From an uncultured Ruminococcus sp. (lineage in GTDB: Bacteria > Bacillota > Clostridia > Oscillospirales > Acutalibacteraceae): DNA of 46,092 nucleotides. Shown here in pieces: positions 31,051-40,981 of the stretch. The stretch spans positions 1-46,092 of the forward strand of contig CAJOLF010000004.1 of NCBI GenBank assembly GCA_905235295.1, given 5' to 3'. Under the pieces are notes generated by a model, which was not told the origin of the DNA, made no database searches, and worked only from the letters and a program-made list of their open reading frames with translations. How positions within the stretch are numbered: position 1 is the first letter of the stretch; every line of letters begins with the position of its first letter. The position numbers and the translations under genes were made by a program.

Positions 31051-31917
31051 TTAAAATTCCCAGTCGGGGATGTATTCCTCGTCCGCGGACGATAAATCTT
31101 GGGTAAAGCCGTCAAGCTCGAGCTCATACAAAACGCGCTTTACCTTTTCGTACTCGCGCTTTGTGATTTTCCTGCCGAGCTTGGGGTCGTTTTTGACCTC
31201 TCCCCACGGAACATACTGGCACATCAGGCTTACCAAAATTTTGCTGCCAAAGCTTCGCTTCAGGATTTCCAGCGCGTCTATGCTGTTCTTTGTGTGCGCC
31301 GGAAGTATAAGCTGCCGAACAATAACGCCCTTTTGCATTATTCCGTCATCATCGAGCCTCGGTTCGCCGACCTGGAACAGCATTTCCTTAATCGCCGCGA
31401 GGGCTGTGTTGACGTAATTCGGCGCGGAGGAAAGCTTTTGGGCGAGCCTGTCGTCGCTGTACTTGAAATCGGGCAGATAAATGTCGACCAGACCGTCAAG
31501 TATGCTCAGGGTTTCGGGCGAGGTGTAGCCGCTGCAATTATACACAACCGGCACCCTCGGGGTGTAAAGCTCCAAACTTTCGGCGACCGCCGGAACAAAG
31601 TGATCCGCCGTGACAAGGTTGATGTTGTGAACTCCCGCTTCCTCGAGCATTTTGTAGCAGTCCGCAAGCTGCTGCGGCGTGAGCGTAACTCCATTTTTCA
31701 GAGCGGAAATCTCATAATTTTGACAGAATTTGCAGCGCATGGTACAGCCCGAGAAAAACACGGCTCCGCTGCCGTTTGTTCCGCTGATGCACGGCTCCTC
31801 TCCGTAGTGAGGCGCTACCCTCGCCACGACAGGCGCGGTTCCCATACCGCAAAAGCCGCTCCCTGTGTTTTCGGTTCTTACCGCCGAGCATTTGCGCGGA
31901 CAAAGATTACAAATCAT
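31051..31917 (-). CDS. Radical SAM protein, PFL-activase-like
   Basis: CTMRCKFCQN; N-terminal CNLCPRKC. Confidence 0.9.
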   Translation of the reverse strand: MICNLCPRKCSAVRTENTGSGFCGMGTAPVVARVAPHYGEEPCISGTNGSGAVFFSGCTMRCKFCQNYEISALKNGVTLTPQQLADCYKMLEEAGVHNINLVTADHFVPAVAESLELYTPRVPVVYNCSGYTSPETLSILDGLVDIYLPDFKYSDDRLAQKLSSAPNYVNTALAAIKEMLFQVGEPRLDDDGIMQKGVIVRQLILPAHTKNSIDALEILKRSFGSKILVSLMCQYVPWGEVKNDPKLGRKITKREYEKVKRVLYELELDGFTQDLSSADEEYIPDWEF

Positions 31918-31962
31918 ATTATCACCGATAATATTCTACCATACTTCGGCGGCATAATAAAG

Positions 31963-32205
31963 CTAAATATCAAAAAATGTCAGATAATCCTCAATAATGT
32001 CGTCAAGCGCCCGCGGCTCGACGTTCATCTCGTTTAACAGCTCCACGAGCTTTTCAAGGTTGCGCTTGTCGCTGCCCATATCTGGGATTAGCCTCACTCT
32101 TTCTCCGCGCTTCAAGACCTCTATTCCGTATGAGCTTTGCAAATTATTGTTCTCCGAAATCAGCCTGTACTCCAAATAATTGCACTTCCTGTGAAAAAAT
32201 GTCAC
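31963..32205 (-). CDS. DUF6514-like protein (long ORF to 32559 reads through tandem repeats)
   Basis: YRLISENN...YGIEVLKRGERVRLIPDMGSDKRNLEKLVELLNE; GTG at 32205 is a plausible native start. Confidence 0.5.
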   Translation of the reverse strand: MTFFHRKCNYLEYRLISENNNLQSSYGIEVLKRGERVRLIPDMGSDKRNLEKLVELLNEMNVEPRALDDIIEDYLTFFDI

Positions 32206-32279
32206 ATAAATTTTATCATATACCTTCCCTGATGTCAATAAGAAAATGTTAAATTTTTTCAACTTTTGAAATCGAGAAT

Positions 32280-32586
32280 TTTTGTACTTTATAGGAAATT
32301 CCTGCATTTTAATCCCGCCGTTACAGAAACGTTGCCGAGCATTCAAATTTTCCAAAGGCGGGAGAGAGTGCCCACCGGCATTTTTGTACTTTATAGGAAA
32401 TTCCTGCGTTTTGATCTCGCCGTTACAGAAACGTTGCCGTGCGTTCATACTTTCCAAAGGCGGGAGAGAGTGCCCACCGGCATTTTTGTACTTTATAGGA
32501 AATTCCTGCATTTTGATCCCGCCGTTACAGAAACGTTGCCGAGCATTCAAATTTTCCAAAGGCGGGAGAGAGTGCCCACCGGCACT
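32280..32586. repeat. Three tandem 102-bp repeats
   Basis: TTTGTACTTTATAGGAAATTCCTGC starts at 32281, 32383, 32485. Confidence 0.95.
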
Positions 32587-32817
32587 TTCGAAAAAATCTC
32601 CGCGTGTTAATCAATGTGAGAAAAACTATACATATTAACCAAAAACAACACTTAAAGTTTGGATTGCTCACTTTTGCTATATTTCTTTTATGGAAATATA
32701 ACCTTGTGCGAATTTGATAAAATATAACTATCATACTGGGAGTTTTGTATGAAACTTTTGCTACATTCATTTTGAACAAATTTTAATGGATTTAGTAACA
32801 TATAGGAGTGATGAAAA

Positions 32818-35800
32818 GTGAAACTCAAAAAAACTCTTTCGCTGATTTTGTCCGCAATGCTGGTAATCGGCTCCGCTTCGGTAGCGGTAAACGCCGCGAC
32901 CGATGACGGCGAGGAACTGGGTTATTATAACCAGTCCACCTACGAAACCCAGGCATCCGCGGCTTACAGCGAGCAAAACCTGGGCGCTACCTACAGCCCC
33001 GCCTCGACCACCTTCAAAACCTGGTCTCCCGGCGCGACTGCCGTTAAGGTAAAGCTCTACAAAACCGGCTCAGACGCCGAGTCGGGTTCAGGCGTAATCG
33101 GCGAATACGCCATGACCAAAAACAGCACAACCGGCATTTGGTCGGTAACGCTCAGCGGCGACCACAAGAATCAATACTACACCTACCTTGTTACCGTTAA
33201 CGGCAACACAAACGAAACTCAGGACGTTTACTCAAAGGCTACTGGCGTAAACGGTAAGCGTTCGATGATAGTTGACCTCGATTCCACAGACCCCGACGGC
33301 TGGGACAGCGACGAACACGTGCTCTTTGACAACGCTCAGGAGGCTGTTGTTTGGGAGGTTCACGTTCGCGACTTCTCTATTTCCGAGAATTCGGGCGTCA
33401 GCGAGGACAACAAGGGCGGATACCTTGCGTTTACCGAGGGCGGCACAAAGCTCAACGGCAGCGCTGACGGTGTATCCACCTGCGTTGACTACCTTGTTGA
33501 GCAGGGTATCAACTGCGTTCAGCTCCAGCCTGTTTATGACTTTGAGTCTGTTGACGAGGTTGCGGGCGCTTCTTCCACAAACCGTAACTGGGGCTATGAC
33601 CCGATGAACTACAACGTTCCCGAGGGCTCCTATTCTTCAAACCCCTATGACGGAAACGTAAGAATCACGGAATTTAAGCAGATGATTCAGGCTCTGCATG
33701 ACAGAGGCATTTCGGTAGTAATGGACGTTGTTTACAACCACACCTACACAACCGAGGGCTCCTGCCTGTCTAAGACGGTTCCCGGATACTACTACAGAAT
33801 GACATCCTCAACCAACTACTCCAACGGCTCAGGCTGCGGCAACGAGACCGCTTCCGACAAGCTGATGTACAGAAAGTATATGGAGGATTCCGTATGCTAC
33901 TGGGCTGAGGAATACCACATCGACGGCTTCCGCTTCGACCTGATGGCGCTGCATGATTACACCACAATGAACAAGATTCGTACTGACCTTGACGGACTTT
34001 ATTCCGACAACTCCGGTAAGAAGATTCTTATGTACGGCGAGCCCTGGTCGGGCGGCACATCACAGTGCCCGAACCCCTCCACTCAGGCAAACGCTTCCAA
34101 GCTTAACTCAAGAGTCGGTATGTTCAACGACGGCTACCGCGACGCTATCAAGGGCGACACCGACGGCACAGGCAAGGGCTTTGTACAGGGCAACACCGAA
34201 GCTAACGCAAGCGCGGTTGTAGCTGGCGTAAAGGGTAAAAACTTCGCGGCTCAGGCTCCGTCACAGACAATCGCCTACGCCGACGCTCACGATAACCTTA
34301 TCCTTTGGGATAAAATCCTGAAGAGTAACGGCTCGGCGAGCTACACGGTTGTCAAGGAGAGCACAACGGCAAAATGGCAGGCCCAGGTCAAAGAGGTAAT
34401 GGGACTGCTGATGACTTCCCAGGGTATTCCGTTTATGACCGCGGGCTCGGAGTTCGCGCGAACCAAGAAGGGTAATTCAAACAGCTACAACGCAAACGAC
34501 TCAATCAACCAAATCGACTGGAGCAGAGTTGAATCGTTCGCCGGTCTTGCAGCTTATTACAAGGGACTTCTCCAAATCCGCAAGAACTATTCTCCGCTCA
34601 AGGGCGCGAGCTTCTCAACCCCGACCTTCCCGTCAAGCTACGGCAATGTTGTAGCCTACACCTACTCAAACAGCAAGTCTAACGAGTGGGGCAAGATGTG
34701 CGTGCTGGTTAACGGCGGCACGGCGAGCTACACAATCTCCAACCTCGGCGCGAGCAGCTGGGTTGTTGTCGCGAACGGCACCTCGGCAGGTCTTAATAGC
34801 CTCGGCACAGTTAACGCGAGCAGCTATTCAATTCCCGCGAAGTCGGTTGCGATTCTTGTTGAAGCCTCAACCTTTAACAGACTCAACGTTACCGAAAACT
34901 TCGGCTCACTCACAATCAACCACGTTGACGACAAGGGCAACGTGCTCAAAACAAGCACTTCCACATACAGAGAGGGCAACACCTATCGCGCTATGCCCGA
35001 CACAACACTGCTCTTTGACTACAACCTTATCGGCACAGAGGGCAGCACAACAGGTACTGTTGAAGCGGGCGGCAACTACACCGTTACCTTCAGATACAGC
35101 AGCGCGGGTATTGTTTCGGGTTACCTTAACGTAAGCTATGTTGACCAGAACGGTACCGCGATTAAGGATCCTACCAAGAAGAAGCTCAGACAGGGCGACA
35201 GCTACGATGTTGCTATCCCCACAATCCAGGGCTATCAGCTTGACACCGACAACTTCCCCGCGAAAATCAGCGGAACATTCAGCGGTGAGGATACAAATAT
35301 TCAGTTCGTATTTAAGAAGTTTGATACCGATACAACTAAGGTTCACTTCTATAAGTCATACAGCAACTGGTCGGACGTAAGGCTTTACGCTTATCTCGAC
35401 GACGGCACAAAGCCCAACGGCGAATGGGCTGCCGCTCCGCTTATGACCTCAGAGGGCAGCAACTGGTACGTTGGTACCGTTAAGGCTCCGGCGGCTTACG
35501 TAATGTTCCACCCGACCACCGCTCCCGCAAGCGGTACGGCTCAGGAGCCCGGTCAGGGCGAGCAGGGCTATTACGCGGCAGGCGAGGTTTGGATTCAGAA
35601 CAAGACCGTAACCTTCTCGAGTAAAGTTGTTGTAAGCCACATTGACCTCAAGACAGGCGCTAAAATAGCCGACGACACAACAATCTCCAAGGCGCAGACT
35701 ACAAGCGATGAAACCTACACAACCTCCGCGCTTTCGGGCAGAAGCGACGTAATTGTTCCCGGCAACGCTTCGGGCAGCTACGCTCCCGGTACAGTCAACG

Positions 35801-36561
35801 TAGTTTATCTGTACACAGGCGAAGACGATCCCGATCCTCAGCCCACAACCGAGCCTCAGCCTACAGATCCTCAGCCGACAACTGAGCCTCAGCCCACAGA
35901 TCCTCAGCCGACAACCGAGCCCCAGCCCACCACAGAGCCTGAGCCTACAACTCCCGTAGGCAAGATTTTGGTCGGCGACGTTAACTTTGACGGCGTAATT
36001 TCTGTTTCGGACGCTACTATGATTCAGATGAAATCGGCGGAGATGATTGAATTTAGCGATACCGAAAATCTCGCGGGCGACTGCAACGGCGACGGACGTA
36101 TTACCGTATTTGACGCTACGTTAATTCAGAAGTATGCCGCGGAGTTTGACGAGGATTTGTACCTAACAGGTACATACATCGGTACTGATCCCGAGCCGAC
36201 TGTTGAGCCCACAACCGAGGAGCCGACAGACGACCCGCTTCCCGATGATGTTGTTACGCTTGACGCTTCATTCACCGAGTCGGCAGGCTATGCCGAATGG
36301 TACGCATGGACTTGGGATTCCGGCGACGGCGAATGGGTACAGGCTTCCGCTGAAAGCTATGACGCAGCGCACATTTACTTTGAGGGCTTAAAGGAACATG
36401 TTATATTCGTAAGAATGAACCCCAACGACACAACTATTCCTTCATGGGACGCTAAATGGAACCAGACAGGCGATTTGGATACAGAGTACGGCGCAACCTA
36501 TCACATCACCGGATGGGGCACTGATTACGGAGCTGACCTTGAAGGCGAATGGGAATATTAA
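32818..36561 (+). CDS. Secreted GH13 pullulanase with MucBP-like and starch-binding modules and internal dockerin
   Basis: CBM48-like N-terminus, VMDVVYNHTY, DGFRFDLMA, Pro/Thr linker, dockerin loops GDVNFDGVISVSD and GDCNGDGRITVFD. Confidence 0.92.
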   Translation: MKLKKTLSLILSAMLVIGSASVAVNAATDDGEELGYYNQSTYETQASAAYSEQNLGATYSPASTTFKTWSPGATAVKVKLYKTGSDAESGSGVIGEYAMTKNSTTGIWSVTLSGDHKNQYYTYLVTVNGNTNETQDVYSKATGVNGKRSMIVDLDSTDPDGWDSDEHVLFDNAQEAVVWEVHVRDFSISENSGVSEDNKGGYLAFTEGGTKLNGSADGVSTCVDYLVEQGINCVQLQPVYDFESVDEVAGASSTNRNWGYDPMNYNVPEGSYSSNPYDGNVRITEFKQMIQALHDRGISVVMDVVYNHTYTTEGSCLSKTVPGYYYRMTSSTNYSNGSGCGNETASDKLMYRKYMEDSVCYWAEEYHIDGFRFDLMALHDYTTMNKIRTDLDGLYSDNSGKKILMYGEPWSGGTSQCPNPSTQANASKLNSRVGMFNDGYRDAIKGDTDGTGKGFVQGNTEANASAVVAGVKGKNFAAQAPSQTIAYADAHDNLILWDKILKSNGSASYTVVKESTTAKWQAQVKEVMGLLMTSQGIPFMTAGSEFARTKKGNSNSYNANDSINQIDWSRVESFAGLAAYYKGLLQIRKNYSPLKGASFSTPTFPSSYGNVVAYTYSNSKSNEWGKMCVLVNGGTASYTISNLGASSWVVVANGTSAGLNSLGTVNASSYSIPAKSVAILVEASTFNRLNVTENFGSLTINHVDDKGNVLKTSTSTYREGNTYRAMPDTTLLFDYNLIGTEGSTTGTVEAGGNYTVTFRYSSAGIVSGYLNVSYVDQNGTAIKDPTKKKLRQGDSYDVAIPTIQGYQLDTDNFPAKISGTFSGEDTNIQFVFKKFDTDTTKVHFYKSYSNWSDVRLYAYLDDGTKPNGEWAAAPLMTSEGSNWYVGTVKAPAAYVMFHPTTAPASGTAQEPGQGEQGYYAAGEVWIQNKTVTFSSKVVVSHIDLKTGAKIADDTTISKAQTTSDETYTTSALSGRSDVIVPGNASGSYAPGTVNVVYLYTGEDDPDPQPTTEPQPTDPQPTTEPQPTDPQPTTEPQPTTEPEPTTPVGKILVGDVNFDGVISVSDATMIQMKSAEMIEFSDTENLAGDCNGDGRITVFDATLIQKYAAEFDEDLYLTGTYIGTDPEPTVEPTTEEPTDDPLPDDVVTLDASFTESAGYAEWYAWTWDSGDGEWVQASAESYDAAHIYFEGLKEHVIFVRMNPNDTTIPSWDAKWNQTGDLDTEYGATYHITGWGTDYGADLEGEWEY

Positions 36562-36606
36562 TCTCCCTGACGGACGCTATATAACATTAATTAAATAACA
36601 GAACGG

Positions 36607-36640
36607 CCGAACGATTTTTCGTTCGGCTGTTTTTCTTTTT
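36607..36640 (+). terminator. Intrinsic terminator after pullulanase
   Basis: CCGAACGA-TTTT-TCGTTCGG then T-rich tail. Confidence 0.85.
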
Positions 36641-36685
36641 AAAAGGATTTAACGCGAAAACAATAAAATTTTTAAGATTTTTCGA

Positions 36686-36718
36686 AAAATTGCTCTTTAA
36701 AGGGCAATTTTTTTATTT
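36686..36718 (+). terminator. Second terminator hairpin before terS
   Basis: AAAATTGC-TCTTTAAAGG-GCAATTTT then T-rich. Confidence 0.65.
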
Positions 36719-36744
36719 TAAACACGTATAGGTGAAGGGAAGCT

Positions 36745-37251
36745 TTGGAAAAACCAAATCCCTTTACGGAGGTGGAATTTATTGAAAGCAAGTTAAAAGG
36801 AAAGGAAAAGGAGTTTTGCGTGTGCTTTGCCGAGACGGGTGACGCCGAGCTTTCGGCGAGGCTCGCGGGTTTTAGCAACAATCCCGCTTCAAAGGGAATG
36901 AAGCTGCTCGCGCGCGACGATATTCTCAACGAGATTGAGAGACTTATCGGCAAGCGGAAAAAAATCGCGAAGCTCCTTGCGTTCGCGGGCTATTGCCGCC
37001 TTGCGTTCGGCGATACCGCCGACGCGGTGTCCTTGCTTTTTGACAAAAATCCTGCCGACGCCGACCTGAGCGCTTTGGATTTGTTTATGATTTCCGAGAT
37101 TAAAAAGCCTAAGGACGGCTCGGTGGAGATTAAGTTTTTCGACCGCTTAAAGGCGCTTGAAAAGCTCGAAAATCTGAGCGGAGAAAACACCGCAGACAAT
37201 CTTTTTGACGCAATCGGCGGCGTCTGCGGCGGAAGTGGTCGGGATGATTGA
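36745..37251 (+). CDS. terS: Phage terminase small subunit
   Basis: KGKEKEFCVCFAETGDAELSARLAGFSNNPASKGMKLL; TTG start. Confidence 0.8.
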   Translation: MEKPNPFTEVEFIESKLKGKEKEFCVCFAETGDAELSARLAGFSNNPASKGMKLLARDDILNEIERLIGKRKKIAKLLAFAGYCRLAFGDTADAVSLLFDKNPADADLSALDLFMISEIKKPKDGSVEIKFFDRLKALEKLENLSGENTADNLFDAIGGVCGGSGRDD

Positions 37252-38488
37252 AAAATTTTCAAGGAAACAGCGCACAGTGATGAGCTGGTGGCACGAGAAC
37301 TCCCCGTACTCCAATCGCGACGCGATAATCTGCGACGGCGCGGTAAGAAGCGGAAAAACCTTTTGTATGTCGCTGTCGTTCATCATTTGGAGCTTTTACC
37401 GAAAAAGCGAAGCGGACTTTGCCCTCTGCGGAAAAACCATCAGCTCCCTGCGGAGAAATATGGTTACTCCGATTATTCCCCTTTTGAACTCCCTTGGCTT
37501 TGTATGTGAGGAAAAGCTCAGCCGCAACACTTTGATTGTGAGCTACGGCGGCGTGAAAAACAGGTTCTACCTGTTCGGCGGCAAGGACGAGTCATCCGCG
37601 GCGCTGATTCAGGGTATGACGCTTTCGGGCGTGCTGTTTGACGAGGTGGCGCTGATGCCGCGTTCGTTTGTTGAGCAGGCGTTGGCAAGGTGCTCGGTTT
37701 CGGGCTCGCGCTTTTGGTTCAACTGCAATCCCGAGCATCCCGAGCACTGGTTCTACCTTGAATGGATTAAAAAGGCAAAAAGCAAAAACGCCCTTCACCT
37801 GCACTTTACAATGGACGACAATCCCGCGCTGAGTGAGCGCGTAAAGCGCAGATATGAAAAGCTGTACTCGGGCGTGTTTTACGAAAGGTTCGTCAAGGGC
37901 AACTGGGTTGCCGTGTTCGGCGCGGTTTATCCCTTTATGAGCGATGAAAAAATGTATTGTGATGTGCCGTCGGGCGATTTTGAAGGCTACGCCGTGTCCT
38001 GCGACTACGGTACGGTCAACCCGACCTCAATGGGGCTCTGGGGCAGATTTGAGGGAGCTTGGTACAGAATTGACGAATACTATTTTGATTCGCGTCAGGA
38101 GGGCTTCCAAAAAACCGACGAGGAGCATTACCGCGCGTTGCAAAGGCTGACAGCCGGACGCAAGGTTGACGCGGTCGCGGTTGACCCTTCGGCGGCAAGC
38201 TTTATTGAGGTTATCAAACGGCACGGCGAGTACAGCGTTAAACCCGCGCAAAACAATGTTGTTAACGGAATACGGCGTGTTACTCAGGCGCTGAAGGACG
38301 GCAGCATAAGGATTTGTAACACCTGCGCGGCTTCAAAGCGCGAGTTCGCTTTGTATAAATGGGACAGCTCAAAGCGGGACGACGTTCCCGTAAAGCAAAA
38401 CGACCACGCGATGGATGACATCAGGTATTTTGTTACAACGATTATGGACGGCGGCACAAAAACCCTTGCGTTTGCCGCCGAAAGATAG
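37244..38488 (+). CDS. terL: Phage terminase large subunit
   Basis: ICDGAVRSGKT, SGVLFDEVALM, CDYGTVNPTSMGLWG nuclease motif. Confidence 0.93.
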   Translation: MIEKFSRKQRTVMSWWHENSPYSNRDAIICDGAVRSGKTFCMSLSFIIWSFYRKSEADFALCGKTISSLRRNMVTPIIPLLNSLGFVCEEKLSRNTLIVSYGGVKNRFYLFGGKDESSAALIQGMTLSGVLFDEVALMPRSFVEQALARCSVSGSRFWFNCNPEHPEHWFYLEWIKKAKSKNALHLHFTMDDNPALSERVKRRYEKLYSGVFYERFVKGNWVAVFGAVYPFMSDEKMYCDVPSGDFEGYAVSCDYGTVNPTSMGLWGRFEGAWYRIDEYYFDSRQEGFQKTDEEHYRALQRLTAGRKVDAVAVDPSAASFIEVIKRHGEYSVKPAQNNVVNGIRRVTQALKDGSIRICNTCAASKREFALYKWDSSKRDDVPVKQNDHAMDDIRYFVTTIMDGGTKTLAFAAER

Positions 38489-38498
38489 GAGGAAACCA

Positions 38499-39644
38499 GT
38501 GTTTGGAAGAAAAAAGCATAGCGCGGCGGGGTTCGGCGCGCAGACGGTTCCAAAGCCGAAAACAAGCGGAAATTATCTGAGCTTTATCGGCGACTGCTCG
38601 CTCGGCAAGGCGGAGAGGGATTTGTATTCGTCCCTGCGCGAGTCGGTTCCGATTATTGACGCGGCAATCGGCAAAATTGTGCGGCTTACCGGCTGCTTCA
38701 GCATAGTTACGGAGGACGGCAAGGCGCAGAAAACCGCCGACGATTTTGTGAAAAACGTGAGAGTGAACAGCACCGACATCGGACTGATGAGCTTTGTAAG
38801 CCGTTACCTTGACAGCCTGCTGACCTACGGCGAAGCTGTGGGAGAGATGATTCCCGACAGCTCGGGCAGAGAAATCGCGGCGCTTTACAACGCGTCGTTG
38901 GACGACGTGGAGCTGTCAATCGACAAAAATCCAATGGATATTATCGTCAGCAGCAGAAGAGACGGCGTGCCTGTTCCTGTGGATTACCCTCAGCTTGTTG
39001 TAGCGGGGCTGCTCGACCAGAAGCCCGGCAAGGCAAGGGGAACCTCGGTTTTGAGCGGTCTGCCGTTTGTCAGCTCGGTTTTGCTCAGAATTTTGGAATC
39101 GGTAAAAACCAACTGGGAGCGGGTCGGCGACGTCCGTTTCGCGGTTACGTACAACCCCGGGGATAACGGCGTTTTTACCGAGGAAAACGCGCGCCAAATT
39201 GCCGACGAGTGGAAAAAGGCGATGCGCGGCGACAGCGTTTGCGACTTTGTTTCGCTCGGCGACGTCAGCGTAAAGGTTATAGGAGCTGAAAACCGTATGC
39301 CCGACTGCGAGATTCCCGTCAGGGTGATATTGGAGCAGATTGTCGCAAAGCTCGGTATTCCGCCGTTTTTGCTCGGGCTTTCGTGGTCGAGCACAGAGCG
39401 TATGAGCGCTCAGCAGGCGGATATTCTAACGAGCGAGCTGGAGTATTACCGCGCGGCGGCAGAGCCCGCAATCAAAAAGATTGTCGGTACTCACCTAAGG
39501 CTTTCGGGCTACAACTGCGGCTTTGACGTTGTATGGGAAAGCATCAATCTGCAGGACGAGGTTGAGCTGTCACAGGCAAGGCTCAACAACGCCAACGCTA
39601 TGCGGATTGAAAGAGAATCGGGTTTGGAGGAATTGAATGGATAA
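38499..39644 (+). CDS. Phage portal protein
   Basis: Position after terL; LEQIVAKLGIPPFLLGLSWSSTERMSAQQADIL; GTG start with AGGAGG. Confidence 0.85.
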   Translation: MFGRKKHSAAGFGAQTVPKPKTSGNYLSFIGDCSLGKAERDLYSSLRESVPIIDAAIGKIVRLTGCFSIVTEDGKAQKTADDFVKNVRVNSTDIGLMSFVSRYLDSLLTYGEAVGEMIPDSSGREIAALYNASLDDVELSIDKNPMDIIVSSRRDGVPVPVDYPQLVVAGLLDQKPGKARGTSVLSGLPFVSSVLLRILESVKTNWERVGDVRFAVTYNPGDNGVFTEENARQIADEWKKAMRGDSVCDFVSLGDVSVKVIGAENRMPDCEIPVRVILEQIVAKLGIPPFLLGLSWSSTERMSAQQADILTSELEYYRAAAEPAIKKIVGTHLRLSGYNCGFDVVWESINLQDEVELSQARLNNANAMRIERESGLEELNG

Positions 39645-40614
39645 TCGCAAAACCAAGTCCTCGGCGGCGGAAATCGGCGGAGACTCCCGCCGTCCTTCCG
39701 ACGAGGAGCTAAAGCTGATTAACGGCTATACAAGACGCGAGTTTTCGGCTGACGAGGTGTATGTGTTCTCGGTCGTTTTGTGCGACAACGACGTTGACCG
39801 CGACGGCGAGCGCTTTACGGTGGAGGCGCTGTTTGAGCTTGAAAAGCTCTTTGTGGGCAAGACGGGAATTTTTGACCACAACCCCACCGCGAAGAACCAG
39901 ACGGCAAGGATTTTTGCCTGCTCGGTAGAGAGCGTTCCCGGCAAAAAGACCGCCACGGGCGACGAATATTTTTGCCTGAAGGCGAGGGCGTATATACCAG
40001 TCAATGACGATAACGCGTCGGTTATATCCGCGATAGAAAGCGGAATTATCAAGGAAGTAAGCGTGGGCTGCGCGGTAAAGGGCGCGGTTTGCAGTATTTG
40101 CGGAGAGAGGTTTGACCTTTGTCCGCACAAAAAAGGCGAGGTCTACTCGGGCAAGCTTTGCTGCGCCGAGCTGACAGAGCCGTACGACGCTTACGAATGG
40201 AGCTTTGTCGCCGTTCCCGCCCAAAGACAGGCGGGCGTGACAAAGTCTTTGAACAGAAAGGAAGTTACAATGGAAGAAATCTTAAAAAGTCTTGAAAGCG
40301 CAAATGGCGTTACCCTCGGCGAGCGCGACTGCGAAAAGCTGAATGAGTACATCAATAACCTAAAGCTCAGCGCGAAGGACGGCGTTTATTACCGCGACAG
40401 CCTGACCTCGGAGGTTCTGAGGCTTTCGGCTTCGGCTGAGCCCGCAATTTCAAGAGAAACAATGGAGTGTATCGCGAAAACGCTGACGGTAGCCCAGCTT
40501 AACGAGCTTAAAAACGCTTTTGAAAAGAAGCTCGGCGAGAGCGTTTTGCCCAAGCCGCAGCTTTTCGGCGGACAAAACAAGCAGAACACAGACAACAGAC
40601 AGTTCAGTATTTAA
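39637..40614 (+). CDS. Phage prohead protease with fused scaffold region
   Basis: NDVDRDGERFTVEAL, FDHNP, IKEVSVGC, YEWSFVAVPAQ; C-terminal scaffold-like segment. Confidence 0.75.
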   Translation: MDNRKTKSSAAEIGGDSRRPSDEELKLINGYTRREFSADEVYVFSVVLCDNDVDRDGERFTVEALFELEKLFVGKTGIFDHNPTAKNQTARIFACSVESVPGKKTATGDEYFCLKARAYIPVNDDNASVISAIESGIIKEVSVGCAVKGAVCSICGERFDLCPHKKGEVYSGKLCCAELTEPYDAYEWSFVAVPAQRQAGVTKSLNRKEVTMEEILKSLESANGVTLGERDCEKLNEYINNLKLSAKDGVYYRDSLTSEVLRLSASAEPAISRETMECIAKTLTVAQLNELKNAFEKKLGESVLPKPQLFGGQNKQNTDNRQFSI

Positions 40615-40629
40615 TTTGGAGGTATAAGT

Positions 40630-40965
40630 ATGAATGTAAATTTTAAGGGCTACGGAGAAAACGTAGTCACCTTTATCGCTGACAGCAGCATTACATCAGC
40701 GGGCGTTCCCGTAAAAATCAGCGACGAAGGAACAGTGGCAAAGTGCGGCGCCAACGACACCTTTTGCGGCGTTTGCGTAAATGTTCGCGGAGGCTACGCG
40801 GCGGTTCAGCTTTCGGGATATGTTGTGGTCACCACAACGGGTAAGCTGAACCTCGGCTACACTAAGGTCGCGGTTAACTCCGCAGGCAGGGTTTCCGCAA
40901 ACGAAAACGGCAGAGAGGTGCTTGTTGTTAACTCAACATCCAACGAAGCCGGAATTATTCTTTAA
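40630..40965 (+). CDS. Capsid decoration-like protein
   Basis: Small beta-rich protein between protease and capsid. Confidence 0.55.
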   Translation: MNVNFKGYGENVVTFIADSSITSAGVPVKISDEGTVAKCGANDTFCGVCVNVRGGYAAVQLSGYVVVTTTGKLNLGYTKVAVNSAGRVSANENGREVLVVNSTSNEAGIIL

Positions 40966-40981
40966 TCATCAGGAGGTAAAA

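Noticed and set aside
31099-32037. 312-aa plus-strand ORF
   Set aside because: Antisense to the radical SAM gene, which has clear conserved motifs.
32280-32586. Tandem array as CRISPR
   Set aside because: Whole 102-bp unit is repeated with no unique spacers; no cas genes.
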